Shown piece after piece: positions 36,893 to 48,768 of a stretch of DNA of 64,000 nt. The first letter of the stretch is position 1, and each line of letters opens with the position of its first letter. The position numbers were made by a program, and so were the translations under genes. The notes below the pieces were generated by a model. That model was not told the DNA's origin, searched no databases, and was given only the letters and a program-made list of their open reading frames with translations. The DNA is taken from NCBI GenBank assembly GCA_016218915.1, contig JACRCQ010000048.1, positions 28,920 through 92,919 on the forward strand. The letters run 5' to 3'. Source of the DNA: Deltaproteobacteria bacterium. GTDB lineage: Bacteria > Myxococcota_A > Polyangia > Polyangiales > Polyangiaceae.

Positions 36893-39733
36893 ATGAATCA
36901 CAAGTCGAACGGCTCCAGAACCGTCGAGCTCGATTCCATCCTCGTCCAGGGGGCGCGCCAGCACAACCTGCGCATCGATCACCTCGCCATCCCCAAGAAG
37001 AAGCTGGTCGTGTTCACGGGCGTCAGCGGCTCGGGCAAGTCATCGCTGGCATTTGACACCCTCTACGCCGAGGGACAGCGCAGATACGTCGAATCGCTTT
37101 CGAGCTATGCGCGCCAGTTCCTCGGCCAGATGGACAAGCCGCAGGTCGAGCGAATCAAGGGGTTGAGCCCGACCATCGCGATCGAGCAGAAGACCGCCTC
37201 GTCGAATCCACGCTCCACCGTGGGAACCATCACGGAAGTCTACGACTACCTGCGCGTGCTCTATGCTCGCATCGGCGTCCAGCATTGTCCCAAGTGCGAC
37301 AAGGCCGTTGCTGCGCTCTCGGTCGACCAGATCGTCAGCGAGGTGCAGGCCCTGAGCGGGATGACGATGCTGCTGGCGCCGATCGCGGAGAACCGCAAGG
37401 GCGAGTTCAAGGACGTGCTCGAGGGGCTGCGCCAGCGTGGATTTGCCCGGGTGCGGGTGGACGGTGAGGTGCGCAGCCTCGACGAGGACCTGCGGATCGA
37501 CAAGAAGGCGCGGCACACCCTGGAGCTGGTGGTGGACCGGATAGCGCCAGAGCGCACCTCTCGGGCGCGGCTCGCGGACTCGGTCGAGTCTGCGCTCCGC
37601 GAGGGCAAGGGTATGATGGTGTGCGTGTCGCCTGACGCGGGCGAGCGGCGCTTCAGCCAGCTGCGCGCTTGTTCCACGTGCGGCATCGGCATGCCGGAGC
37701 TGTCGCCGCAGTCGTTCTCGTTCAACACGCCGCTGGGGATGTGTCCGAGCTGCAACGGGCTCGGACGGCAAGAAGAGATGGATCCTGCGCTGGTGGCCCC
37801 GGATTCGACGCTATCGATCCGGCAAGGCGCGCTGGTGCCGTGGGCATCGGTGATGGCGAGAGGCGCGGGGATCAGCTTTGGCATGTTCGACGCCCTGGCC
37901 CGTCAGGTGGGGATCGATCTGGACACGCCCTGGCGCAAGCTGCCTGCGGCGCAGCAGAAGATCGTGCTGTACGGCATGGGCGACCAGGCGCTGCAGGTGA
38001 AGTGGAAGGGGCGCCACGGGCACGTCGCGTGGGCGATGCAATGGGAAGGCGTGCTCCCCATGCTGATGCGTCGCTACCGCGAAACCAAGTCCGAGCAGAT
38101 GCGTCAGTACTACCAGCAGTACATCTCCGAGGCGCCCTGCCATGCCTGCGGTGGCGCACGACTTCGCCCCGAATCCCGCGCGGTTCGCGTGGCCGGCCAC
38201 AGGATCGAAGAGGTGGCCGAGCTCCCCATCTCTGCCGCGTGCGATCACTTCCGGGACTTGCGCCTCGGAAAGCAGGATGCGGCCGTGGCCGCCGAGGTGC
38301 TGCGCGAGATCCTCGCTCGACTCGAGTTCTTGCGATCCGTGGGGCTCGACTACCTTACCCTCTCACGGCTCGGGCCTTCGCTGTCGGGCGGGGAAGCCCA
38401 GCGCATCCGCCTTGCCAGCCAGCTCGGAAGCGAGCTGTCCGGCGTGCTGTACGTGCTCGACGAGCCTTCGATCGGCCTGCACCAGCGAGACAACCGCAGG
38501 TTGATCGACACGCTCGTGCGCCTGAGGGACCTGGGCAACACGGTGATCGTGGTCGAGCACGATCGCGAGACGATCGAGAGCGCTGATCATGTGGTGGACT
38601 TCGGCCCTGGGGCTGGGGAGCTGGGCGGCAAGGTGGTCTTCAGCGGCACGCCCACGGACCTGCGGCACAGCGACTCGCTGACTGGAAGATACCTGCGCGG
38701 GGACGCCTGCATCCCGGTTCCTGCCAAGCGCCGCGGGGCCACGAGCGAGCTGCTGGTGCGAGGCGCACGCGAGAACAATCTCAAGGGGATCGACGTGCGC
38801 TTCCCGCTGGGAACGCTCACCGCTGTGACCGGCGTGTCCGGCGCTGGAAAGAGCTCCCTGGTGACCGCGATTCTGTATCCGGCGCTCTGCCGCAAGCTGC
38901 ACGACAGCAAGGTCGCGGTGGGAGCGCACGACGCGATCGTGGGGCTGGAAGCGATCGACAAGGCCATCCACATCGATCAGGCGCCCATCGGACGCACGCC
39001 CCGCTCCAACCCGGCGACGTACACCAAGAGCTTCGACCTGATTCGAGACCTGTTTTCGATGACGCCAGAGGCGAGGGCCCAGGGCTACGATCCTGGGCGA
39101 TTCTCGTTCAACGTCAAGGGCGGGCGCTGCGAGGCGTGCGAAGGGGACGGGGTCATCCGCGTGGAGATGCACTTCCTGCCCGATGTCTACGTGCCGTGCG
39201 AGGTGTGCCGCGGAAAGAGGTACAACGAAGCGACGCTCGGAGTGCACTTCAAGGGATTGAACATCGCGGACGTGCTCGGGTTGTCGGTCCGCGAAGCGAT
39301 CGAGGTGTTTGGCGCGCAGCCGAAGCTCAAGCGCATCCTGAAGACGCTCTCCCAGGTGGGGCTCGACTACGTGAAGCTCGGCCAGCCGGCGCCCACGCTG
39401 TCGGGCGGAGAGGCGCAGCGGGTGAAGCTGAGCCGCGAGCTGGCGAGAAAAGACACGGGCAGAACGCTCTACGTGCTCGACGAGCCCACGACCGGGCTGC
39501 ATTTCGACGACATCCGCAAGCTACTCGACGTGCTGCACAGGCTGGTGGAAGCCGGCAACACGGTGATCGTGATCGAGCACAACCTGGATGTGATCAAGTG
39601 TGCGGATCACGTGATCGACCTTGGGCCGGAGGGGGGCGAGCGAGGCGGAAAGGTCGTCGCCACCGGCACGCCGGAGCAGGTGGCATCGCACGCTGCATCG
39701 ACCACCGGCAAGTATCTTCGCAAGGTCTTGTAG
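36893..39733 (+). CDS. uvrA: UvrA, excinuclease ABC subunit A
   Basis: 946 residues, the usual UvrA length. Two ABC ATPase halves: Walker A motifs GVSGSGKSSLA (about residue 40) and GVSGAGKSSLV (about 645), signatures LSGGEAQRI and LSGGEAQRV, and zinc-binding cysteines (CPKCDKAV, CSTCGIGM with CPSCNGLG, CEACEGDG with CEVCRG). Family hallmarks such as YAEGQRRYVESLSSYARQF and CDHFRDL are present. It recognises damaged DNA in nucleotide excision repair with UvrB. ATG 36893 is used; an in-frame TTG overlapping the upstream stop at 36875 is less likely. Confidence 0.98.
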   Translation: MNHKSNGSRTVELDSILVQGARQHNLRIDHLAIPKKKLVVFTGVSGSGKSSLAFDTLYAEGQRRYVESLSSYARQFLGQMDKPQVERIKGLSPTIAIEQKTASSNPRSTVGTITEVYDYLRVLYARIGVQHCPKCDKAVAALSVDQIVSEVQALSGMTMLLAPIAENRKGEFKDVLEGLRQRGFARVRVDGEVRSLDEDLRIDKKARHTLELVVDRIAPERTSRARLADSVESALREGKGMMVCVSPDAGERRFSQLRACSTCGIGMPELSPQSFSFNTPLGMCPSCNGLGRQEEMDPALVAPDSTLSIRQGALVPWASVMARGAGISFGMFDALARQVGIDLDTPWRKLPAAQQKIVLYGMGDQALQVKWKGRHGHVAWAMQWEGVLPMLMRRYRETKSEQMRQYYQQYISEAPCHACGGARLRPESRAVRVAGHRIEEVAELPISAACDHFRDLRLGKQDAAVAAEVLREILARLEFLRSVGLDYLTLSRLGPSLSGGEAQRIRLASQLGSELSGVLYVLDEPSIGLHQRDNRRLIDTLVRLRDLGNTVIVVEHDRETIESADHVVDFGPGAGELGGKVVFSGTPTDLRHSDSLTGRYLRGDACIPVPAKRRGATSELLVRGARENNLKGIDVRFPLGTLTAVTGVSGAGKSSLVTAILYPALCRKLHDSKVAVGAHDAIVGLEAIDKAIHIDQAPIGRTPRSNPATYTKSFDLIRDLFSMTPEARAQGYDPGRFSFNVKGGRCEACEGDGVIRVEMHFLPDVYVPCEVCRGKRYNEATLGVHFKGLNIADVLGLSVREAIEVFGAQPKLKRILKTLSQVGLDYVKLGQPAPTLSGGEAQRVKLSRELARKDTGRTLYVLDEPTTGLHFDDIRKLLDVLHRLVEAGNTVIVIEHNLDVIKCADHVIDLGPEGGERGGKVVATGTPEQVASHAASTTGKYLRKVL

Positions 39734-39749
39734 GGGCGCGCTGAAAGGA

Positions 39750-39763
39750 AGAACGATCGTTCT
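39750..39763. repeat. Perfect 14-bp palindrome between convergent genes
   Basis: AGAACGATCGTTCT is self-complementary and fills half of the 30-bp gap between the stops of uvrA and the LVIVD lipoprotein gene. It could be a bidirectional termination hairpin, though it lacks a T run, or a binding site. Confidence 0.35.
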
Positions 39764-40930
39764 CTACTTCCCAGCGGCCTTGGGATCCGGAGGAGGAAAC
39801 AGCTGCTGGGGCGCCTCCGGCTTCGCGATGTCCAGCAGCAGGATCCCGCTCGCATCGTTGGCCGCATACAGCAGCGAGCCCTCGGCCGTGGCCCGATTCA
39901 GGGCGCGACGAGGGTCGATGGCAGCCAGCTTGCGCGGCGCCTTGGGATCCGAGGTGTCGACCGACATCAGACCCGAATCGCCCAGGCACAGGAACGCAGT
40001 CCGCCCTTGTACGGTCACGCCGCGGGTGAGATCGACCGTCTTCGGATCGAACCGCCCGATCTCCAGGGGCTTGCCGGGGTCGCGCACATCCACGATGCGA
40101 AGGCCTGCGGCGCCGTCTGCCACATAGGCGATGCCGTCATGGACTTCGAGCGCGCGCGCTTCACCCGTGGTCGCCAGGCGCGCGAGGATTCTGGGCGCAC
40201 CCGCGGCCGGGAACTCGACCGTAATCAGGCCTGCATTGCCCGCAGCCGCCGCGATCCTGCGGGGCGACGCCTTGTCCTTGGGAATGCCTGCCGCTTCGTT
40301 CAGGATCGCCACATCGCGCACGTAGCCGTCCACATCGAGCGTGCGAACAACCTTGGGGCGCGCATGGTCCGCCAGATCTGCTTCTGCAACGCCGCCTGTG
40401 CCGCAGGCGAGGAACGCCAGGCGGTCATCTGCCGTGGTCGCATTCCAGACCGCGTGGCAGCCGCCTCGGGCTTCCGGCTTCCACGGCGCATCGCTGAGCC
40501 GATCGAGCCGACCGCGCGAGGCATTGCTCGTGTCCACGAGCACTAGGCCGGTGGGGCCGGTGGACACGGCGAGGATGGCGCGCGAAGGGCCGAACAAGGT
40601 CAGTCCCGAGACGCTTCCGGGCAAGACGACCGTGGCGAGCTGGGTCGGGTGGGCGCGATCCTTGAACGACCAGGAGACCACGCCTGCCGTGGTCCCTGCG
40701 TGCACGACGTCGGCGTTTGTCGCGAGGACATAGGTTCGGGCCTTGAGAGCATCGATGGGATCCTCGTGGGGCTCGAGCTTGCCTGTGAAAGCTGTGGGAC
40801 GCGACGAGGCGCTGGCAGCGGGCGGCGAAGCATTGGCCGGGGCGTGCCTGCGGCCGGGCTGGGGCTCCGGGCCGCAACCGAAGGTGAGCGAGACCGTGGC
40901 GAGGGTGAGCAGGGCAAGGGGTCGGTTCAC
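39764..40930 (-). CDS. LVIVD-repeat lipoprotein
   Basis: 388 residues from GTG (40930), which overlaps the stop of the M64-type peptidase gene (GTGA). Signal peptide with lipobox SLTFGC (C19), then a Pro/Ala/Ser linker. The rest holds repeats of the LVIVD type: GLVLVDTSN, GVAEADLAD, GLITVEFPA, GLRIVDVRD, GLMSVDTSD and GILLLDIAK, about 40-45 residues apart, forming a beta-propeller. Such proteins are surface or envelope scaffolds of unknown partner. Translational coupling suggests it works with the peptidase. Confidence 0.85.
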   Translation of the reverse strand: MNRPLALLTLATVSLTFGCGPEPQPGRRHAPANASPPAASASSRPTAFTGKLEPHEDPIDALKARTYVLATNADVVHAGTTAGVVSWSFKDRAHPTQLATVVLPGSVSGLTLFGPSRAILAVSTGPTGLVLVDTSNASRGRLDRLSDAPWKPEARGGCHAVWNATTADDRLAFLACGTGGVAEADLADHARPKVVRTLDVDGYVRDVAILNEAAGIPKDKASPRRIAAAAGNAGLITVEFPAAGAPRILARLATTGEARALEVHDGIAYVADGAAGLRIVDVRDPGKPLEIGRFDPKTVDLTRGVTVQGRTAFLCLGDSGLMSVDTSDPKAPRKLAAIDPRRALNRATAEGSLLYAANDASGILLLDIAKPEAPQQLFPPPDPKAAGK

Positions 40931-42315
40931 GGCTTGACCTCCTCGCCTGTGTAGTAGTGGAGCATGGACACGAGGCTTCGTGAGCAGACCTTGCAGAAGC
41001 CGACCAGGCCCTTGTGGAACATCTTGCAGTCCTTCTGGGGCCGAAAAAGGCCTTTTGCCTTGTACCCGGCCCCCTCGAACAGACCCACCTGGTCCTCCGG
41101 AGCGCTCTGCTCCGCTGAGGGGATGGACGTCGAAGCAAGGATCAGATCCTTCCATTTGATGGCGTGCCGGCTCTTGCCGAGGAATGCGGAGATGTTGGGC
41201 TCCCAAGGCTCCACGCCCGGGGGGTACATCAGATCCTCGTCGTTGGAGATCGCAGAATCGTAGTACTCGTCGGCCAGGCCTCCCATGTGATGGCCGAACT
41301 CGTGGAGCATCACGTAGTCGTCGTATTCGTTGTCCGACACGAACACGCTCCACTGGTTGTAGACGCCGCCTCCCCCGTATCGACCGGAGTTCGCCATCAC
41401 GAACAGCGTGTCATAGGGGGCCAGGGAAGCGATCTGCCGGAGCCTCTTGGTGTGCATGACCGTGAGGTAGCGCTCGGAGTCGAAGGTATTGAACGACGAG
41501 CCGAGGATGCTGTCGCGGAAAAGCCCTTTGCGAGGCTCGCTGACGCCTGACTCGAGGGAAAGCGCCTCGATGCCGCGGATGTGGATGCGCTCGCGGTTGG
41601 ACTTCCATGGCTCGTAGTCGAGGAACAGGCCGGCGAAGCGCTTGAGGTCGGCGCGCAGCTTGGCGCGATCGTCTGGGGAGTACCCTTCGGCCACGATGAG
41701 CACGTCCATGGCCTTTTCCGGCGCAGGACCGGCGTTGAGGTCCACGACCTCGAAGGAGGAGAACGGACGTGCGCGCGAGATCTGATGGGAGGCGGGGTCG
41801 ACCACGAGCTCGTACATCTGCTGGAACACGCCGGTCTTCTTGTCGCGGCGATCGATCTGGACCAGCACAGGCTTGCGCGGCCAAGGGAACCGCACCGACT
41901 CGCTCATCGATCGGCGCACGCCAGCCTTCGCCTCGTCGGTGCCGGTCCACTCGTCGAACAGCGTTGCGTATCCCTGGGAGAACAGCTCCTTGCCCGAGGC
42001 GGCGTCGCGGACGCGGAACCGGTAGCTACCGAACTTGAACGGGTCGATCAGGTGCACGCGCGTGCCTGGCCACACCGGCTCCCACACCACTTCGTCGAGC
42101 GAGTACGCATCGTCCAAGGTGGCGCCCGCGTGGAACAAGTCGATCCGCATCGCCTCGTCGGTGAACCATTCCTGGTAGCTGACCGACGCTTGGGCGGTGG
42201 CTGGGCGGGCAGGAGCTGCGCCGTCCTGGGCGGCAGCATCGTGCAGCCCGGTCAGGGCAGCGAGGGCGACGAAGGCAATGGAAGCCTGCACCAGCCCGAG
42301 GAAGGGAGATCGCAT
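40927..42315 (-). CDS. M64-type (IgA-peptidase-like) zinc metallopeptidase
   Basis: 462 residues with an N-terminal signal peptide (LVQASIAFVALAALTG, cleavage near AAAQ). The motif LHEFGHHMGGLADEYY (near residue 335) is the HExxH and downstream GxxDE signature of M64 IgA peptidases. Before it are conserved text blocks such as VLIVAEGYSPDD and SSFNTFDSERYLT. The C terminus contains CKMFHKGLVGFCKVCSR, a Cys-rich segment. Exported protease of unknown substrate. The downstream LVIVD gene overlaps its stop. An inverted repeat lies in the promoter region shared with the Rieske gene. Confidence 0.9.
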   Translation of the reverse strand: MRSPFLGLVQASIAFVALAALTGLHDAAAQDGAAPARPATAQASVSYQEWFTDEAMRIDLFHAGATLDDAYSLDEVVWEPVWPGTRVHLIDPFKFGSYRFRVRDAASGKELFSQGYATLFDEWTGTDEAKAGVRRSMSESVRFPWPRKPVLVQIDRRDKKTGVFQQMYELVVDPASHQISRARPFSSFEVVDLNAGPAPEKAMDVLIVAEGYSPDDRAKLRADLKRFAGLFLDYEPWKSNRERIHIRGIEALSLESGVSEPRKGLFRDSILGSSFNTFDSERYLTVMHTKRLRQIASLAPYDTLFVMANSGRYGGGGVYNQWSVFVSDNEYDDYVMLHEFGHHMGGLADEYYDSAISNDEDLMYPPGVEPWEPNISAFLGKSRHAIKWKDLILASTSIPSAEQSAPEDQVGLFEGAGYKAKGLFRPQKDCKMFHKGLVGFCKVCSRSLVSMLHYYTGEEVKP

Positions 42316-42330
42316 GGGGGCTCCGTGGTT

Positions 42331-42353
42331 GGGCTTTGACCATAGAAAAGCCC
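42331..42353. promoter_or_regulatory. Inverted repeat in the divergent M64 / Rieske intergenic region
   Basis: GGGCTTT (42331-42337) and AAAGCCC (42347-42353) form a 7-bp inverted repeat with a 9-bp spacer, within 40 bases upstream of the peptidase ATG. It may be an operator or a small hairpin at the start of the leftward transcript. Confidence 0.35.
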
Positions 42354-42436
42354 GGGGCTGTTTGAAAGGGCGATGAAAGGCGTTGGGGTGGACGAGCCGT
42401 GGCTTGCGCACCATGCAGGAGCTGCGGAGGATTCTC

Positions 42437-42904
42437 ATGGCAGATGACGCAACGCGGGCCGTGACACGAAGAAACGCTTTGGTTTCACTCGGTGCGATGG
42501 GGGCAGGAGTGGCCATGGGCGGCTGCGCGTTTCTCAAGGGGGGAGCTTCGCACCCGCAGTACGCGCTCGCGGCCGGGCAGCAGCAGGATGCAACCTTGCG
42601 TCTGCCCGTGAGCCAGATGGCATTTCCGCCGGATGGAGTGCTGCTCGTGGAGCCTTCAGGGTCGCCCAAGGTGCTGGTGCGCAAGACTCTGGAAGGGACC
42701 TACGAGGTTGCGACCGCAAAGTGCACGCACTGGGGCTGCATCGTCGCGTGGGATGCCGACAAGAAGTGCTGGTCGTGCCCATGCCACGGCTCGCGTTTCG
42801 CGCCTGATGGAAAGGTGTTGGAAGGGCCGGCGAGCGACCCTCTTCCCATTCCGCAGCACCGCATGGAAGGCGGGCTGCTGGTGATTGAGCTCCAGCGGGC
42901 TTGA
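42437..42904 (+). CDS. Rieske [2Fe-2S] protein
   Basis: 155 residues. An N-terminal segment with twin Arg (TRRNALVSLGAMGAGVAMGGC) suggests Tat export, and the Cys could be lipidated. The Rieske signature is complete: CTHWGC (about residue 96) and CPCHGSRF (about 113), supplying two Cys and two His for the cluster. The end is DPLPIPQHRMEGGLLVIEL, as in Rieske domains. No cytochrome b or c1 partner is adjacent, so it is an orphan electron-transfer protein. The start MADDATRAV has GGAGG upstream. A longer start at 42413 is possible. Confidence 0.9.
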   Translation: MADDATRAVTRRNALVSLGAMGAGVAMGGCAFLKGGASHPQYALAAGQQQDATLRLPVSQMAFPPDGVLLVEPSGSPKVLVRKTLEGTYEVATAKCTHWGCIVAWDADKKCWSCPCHGSRFAPDGKVLEGPASDPLPIPQHRMEGGLLVIELQRA

Positions 42905-43022
42905 GCATCTGAGCAGGATGCAGGGCCAGGGCGCTGCAAGTCCCGTGGAAACTTGCATCCGGCTCGCGCCAGGTGCATGAGAAACGAGCGATTGCCCCAT
43001 CCGCACGAGGTACACGTACGCC

Positions 43023-46709
<3,687 letters not shown>

Positions 46710-46767
46710 CTCCGCGGCTGCTTACGGGGCGAGCCCGTGATGCGGGCCACGCAAATTCACGCTGAAA

Positions 46768-46798
46768 TTGGCCGTTGAGCGGAGTCCCGGAATATAAT
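46768..46798 (+). promoter_or_regulatory. Promoter of glgC
   Basis: A perfect -10 box TATAAT (46793-46798) with TTGGCC (46768-46773) 19 bp upstream. The ribosome site AGGAG at 46811-46815 and ATG at 46822 follow. Transcription would start near 46805. The spacing is slightly long. Confidence 0.5.
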
Positions 46799-46821
46799 GG
46801 CGCCCGAACGAGGAGCCTTCG

Positions 46822-48126
46822 ATGTCCGACGGGATCGTTGCTGTCATCATGGCAGGCGGGATGGGGGAACGGCTTCGACCCCTGACCGACGTGCGCGCCA
46901 AGCCCTCCGTCCCTTTCGGCGGCGTCTATCGGATCATCGACTTCTCCCTGTCGAACTGCATCAACTCGGGCATTCGACGCATCTTCGTGCTCACGCAGTA
47001 CAAGTCCCACTCGATGAGCAACCACCTCAAGGCCGGGTGGAACTTCCTGTCGCGACGTCTCGGCCAGTTCATCGACGAAGTCCCGGCCCAGATGCAGATG
47101 GGCGACCAGTGGTACAAGGGCACGGCGGACGCGATCCGCCAGAACATGGGCCTGATCGAGCGCGCTGACCCCAAGCGCGTCCTGGTGCTCGCCGGCGACC
47201 ACATCTACAAGATGGACTACCGCCAGATGGAGCGGTTCCACGAGGATCGGCAAGCCTGCGTGACTGTGGGGGCGGTACGGGTGGACGCGGACATGGCCCG
47301 GGGCTCGTACGGCGTGCTGCAGGTCGACGAATCGGGGCGCATCATCGGATTCGAGGAGAAGCCCGACGACCCCAAGTGCATTCCGGGTACGCACCAGTGC
47401 TACGCGTCGATGGGCGTGTACATGTTCGAAGCTGACTGCCTGCCCGAGTGTCTGCGGCACCATCGCGACGACTTCGGGCGCGACATCATTCCGAGCATGG
47501 TGGACGCAAGCCGGCCGGTTTTTGCCTACGACTTCAATGCCGCCAACCACATCGAGGAGTTCGAGTACGTCACGCGCGACGGCCAGCGCACACGCGAGCT
47601 GGTCAAGAAGGCGAGCGACTCGGACTACTGGCGCGACGTGGGGACGATCGATCAGTTCTGGCTCGCGAACCTCGATCTGGTGGCGCCCAGGCCGTTGTTC
47701 AACCTCTACGGCGAGAAGTGGCCGCTGTTCAACAGCCCGCAGCACTTCCCACCCGCAAAGTTCGTGCATGATCTCGATGGGCGCGTGGGAATGGCGGTCA
47801 ACTCGATCGTGGCCGACGGGGTGATCATCAGCGGTGCGCAGGTGCGCAACAGCGTGCTGTCTGCCGGCTCCTACATCCACAGCTACAGCACCATCGAGAA
47901 CTCGGTGATGTTCGGCGGCTCGATCCAGGGCGATTCCAGGATCGAGACCTCCATCGGCCGGCACTGCAGGATCCGCAACGCGATCATCGACAAGAACGTG
48001 ATGCTCTCGGCCGGAACGGTGATCGGCTTCGACCGCGGGGATGACGAGAAGCGGGGGCTGAGCACGCACAGCATCCCAGGCTCGGGCGACTACATCGTGG
48101 TGGTCCCCAAGTGGTACTCGCTGTAG
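46822..48126 (+). CDS. glgC: GlgC, glucose-1-phosphate adenylyltransferase
   Basis: 434 residues, as expected (E. coli 431). The nucleotide-binding start MAGGMGERLRPLTDVRAKPS, then PFGGVYRIIDFSLSNCINSG, VLAGDHIYKMDY, and FEEKPDDPKC are diagnostic of ADP-glucose pyrophosphorylase. The C-terminal left-handed beta-helix is seen as repeated hexapeptide patterns. It makes ADP-glucose from glucose-1-phosphate and ATP for glycogen synthesis; Pgm at 62.2 kb supplies the substrate. Typically allosterically regulated. An AGGAG site precedes the start. Confidence 0.97.
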   Translation: MSDGIVAVIMAGGMGERLRPLTDVRAKPSVPFGGVYRIIDFSLSNCINSGIRRIFVLTQYKSHSMSNHLKAGWNFLSRRLGQFIDEVPAQMQMGDQWYKGTADAIRQNMGLIERADPKRVLVLAGDHIYKMDYRQMERFHEDRQACVTVGAVRVDADMARGSYGVLQVDESGRIIGFEEKPDDPKCIPGTHQCYASMGVYMFEADCLPECLRHHRDDFGRDIIPSMVDASRPVFAYDFNAANHIEEFEYVTRDGQRTRELVKKASDSDYWRDVGTIDQFWLANLDLVAPRPLFNLYGEKWPLFNSPQHFPPAKFVHDLDGRVGMAVNSIVADGVIISGAQVRNSVLSAGSYIHSYSTIENSVMFGGSIQGDSRIETSIGRHCRIRNAIIDKNVMLSAGTVIGFDRGDDEKRGLSTHSIPGSGDYIVVVPKWYSL

Positions 48127-48159
48127 GCGAAGGAGCGGCTGGGCTGCAGGGGTGGAGGC

Positions 48160-48768
48160 ATGAGGACTTCGACCGAGGAGCTGCTCTTGCGGCTTGGGGC
48201 ACGACGAATCGCGGTCGATCCGGACTGGTCGGAGGACCTCGGCGAGCTCGTGCGTCTCGGCTTCGCACAAGTGCAGCAGGCCAAGTCCGGCGCCTCGACC
48301 GTGCAGCTGACCGTGCAGGGCAAGAAGTGCAAGGAGCAGCTCGCCCGCCAGGTGCGTCGCAGGCGCAGCGCGAGCCTCGACGATCTGCACGCCGCCGAAG
48401 ACCGGATCGTGCTGAGGATCTCCCAGCTCATCGACGACAAGCTGGCAGCGCTCGAACCTCGGCTGCACACCAGGCTTTCCTCTCACGACAATCCAGCCCT
48501 GGTGGCCGAAGACCCGGCAGCGCGCGTGCTCGCGGCGATCCAGGAAATCGACAGGGCCCAGCGGCTTGACGGCATCGTGCCGCTGCATCTCGTGCGCGCG
48601 CAGCTGGCCGACATTCCGGCGCTCTCGCTCGATCGAGTCCTGGTGGACCTGGAAAGGCAGTACCGGATCGATCTGAAGATCGCCAACGATCCGAAGACGG
48701 TTTCCCAGCCGGATTCGGGCATACGTCTACCCGGACGAGGGCTTGCGTACTACGCAGCTCTTCGATGA
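48160..48768 (+). CDS. Winged-helix-like partner of an AAA ATPase
   Basis: 202 residues, no signal. Residues about 1-65 form a winged-helix-like fold (ELLLRLGARRIAV, LVRLGFAQVQQAKSGAST, VQLTVQGKKCKEQL). A central, basic and helical region with HAAEDRIVLRISQLIDDK follows, then a second winged-helix-like domain (LDGIVPLHLVRAQLADIP, LDRVLVDLERQYRIDLKIAN). The ATGA overlap with the ATPase gene couples them. The second wing and the C-terminal winged helix of the ATPase suggest DNA contact or protein pairing. I could not assign the family. It follows glgC by 33 bases but has unrelated content. Confidence 0.7.
   Translation: MRTSTEELLLRLGARRIAVDPDWSEDLGELVRLGFAQVQQAKSGASTVQLTVQGKKCKEQLARQVRRRRSASLDDLHAAEDRIVLRISQLIDDKLAALEPRLHTRLSSHDNPALVAEDPAARVLAAIQEIDRAQRLDGIVPLHLVRAQLADIPALSLDRVLVDLERQYRIDLKIANDPKTVSQPDSGIRLPGRGLAYYAALR

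Noticed and set aside
42905..43022. Possible cobalamin or SAM riboswitch before metH
   Set aside because: The leader is only 118 bases and shows neither a B12-box nor SAM-riboswitch core; one short TGCAT repeat is not enough.
46725..46739. Stem-loop ACGGG/CCCGT after metH as a terminator
   Set aside because: Stem of five pairs with no T run; too weak to claim.
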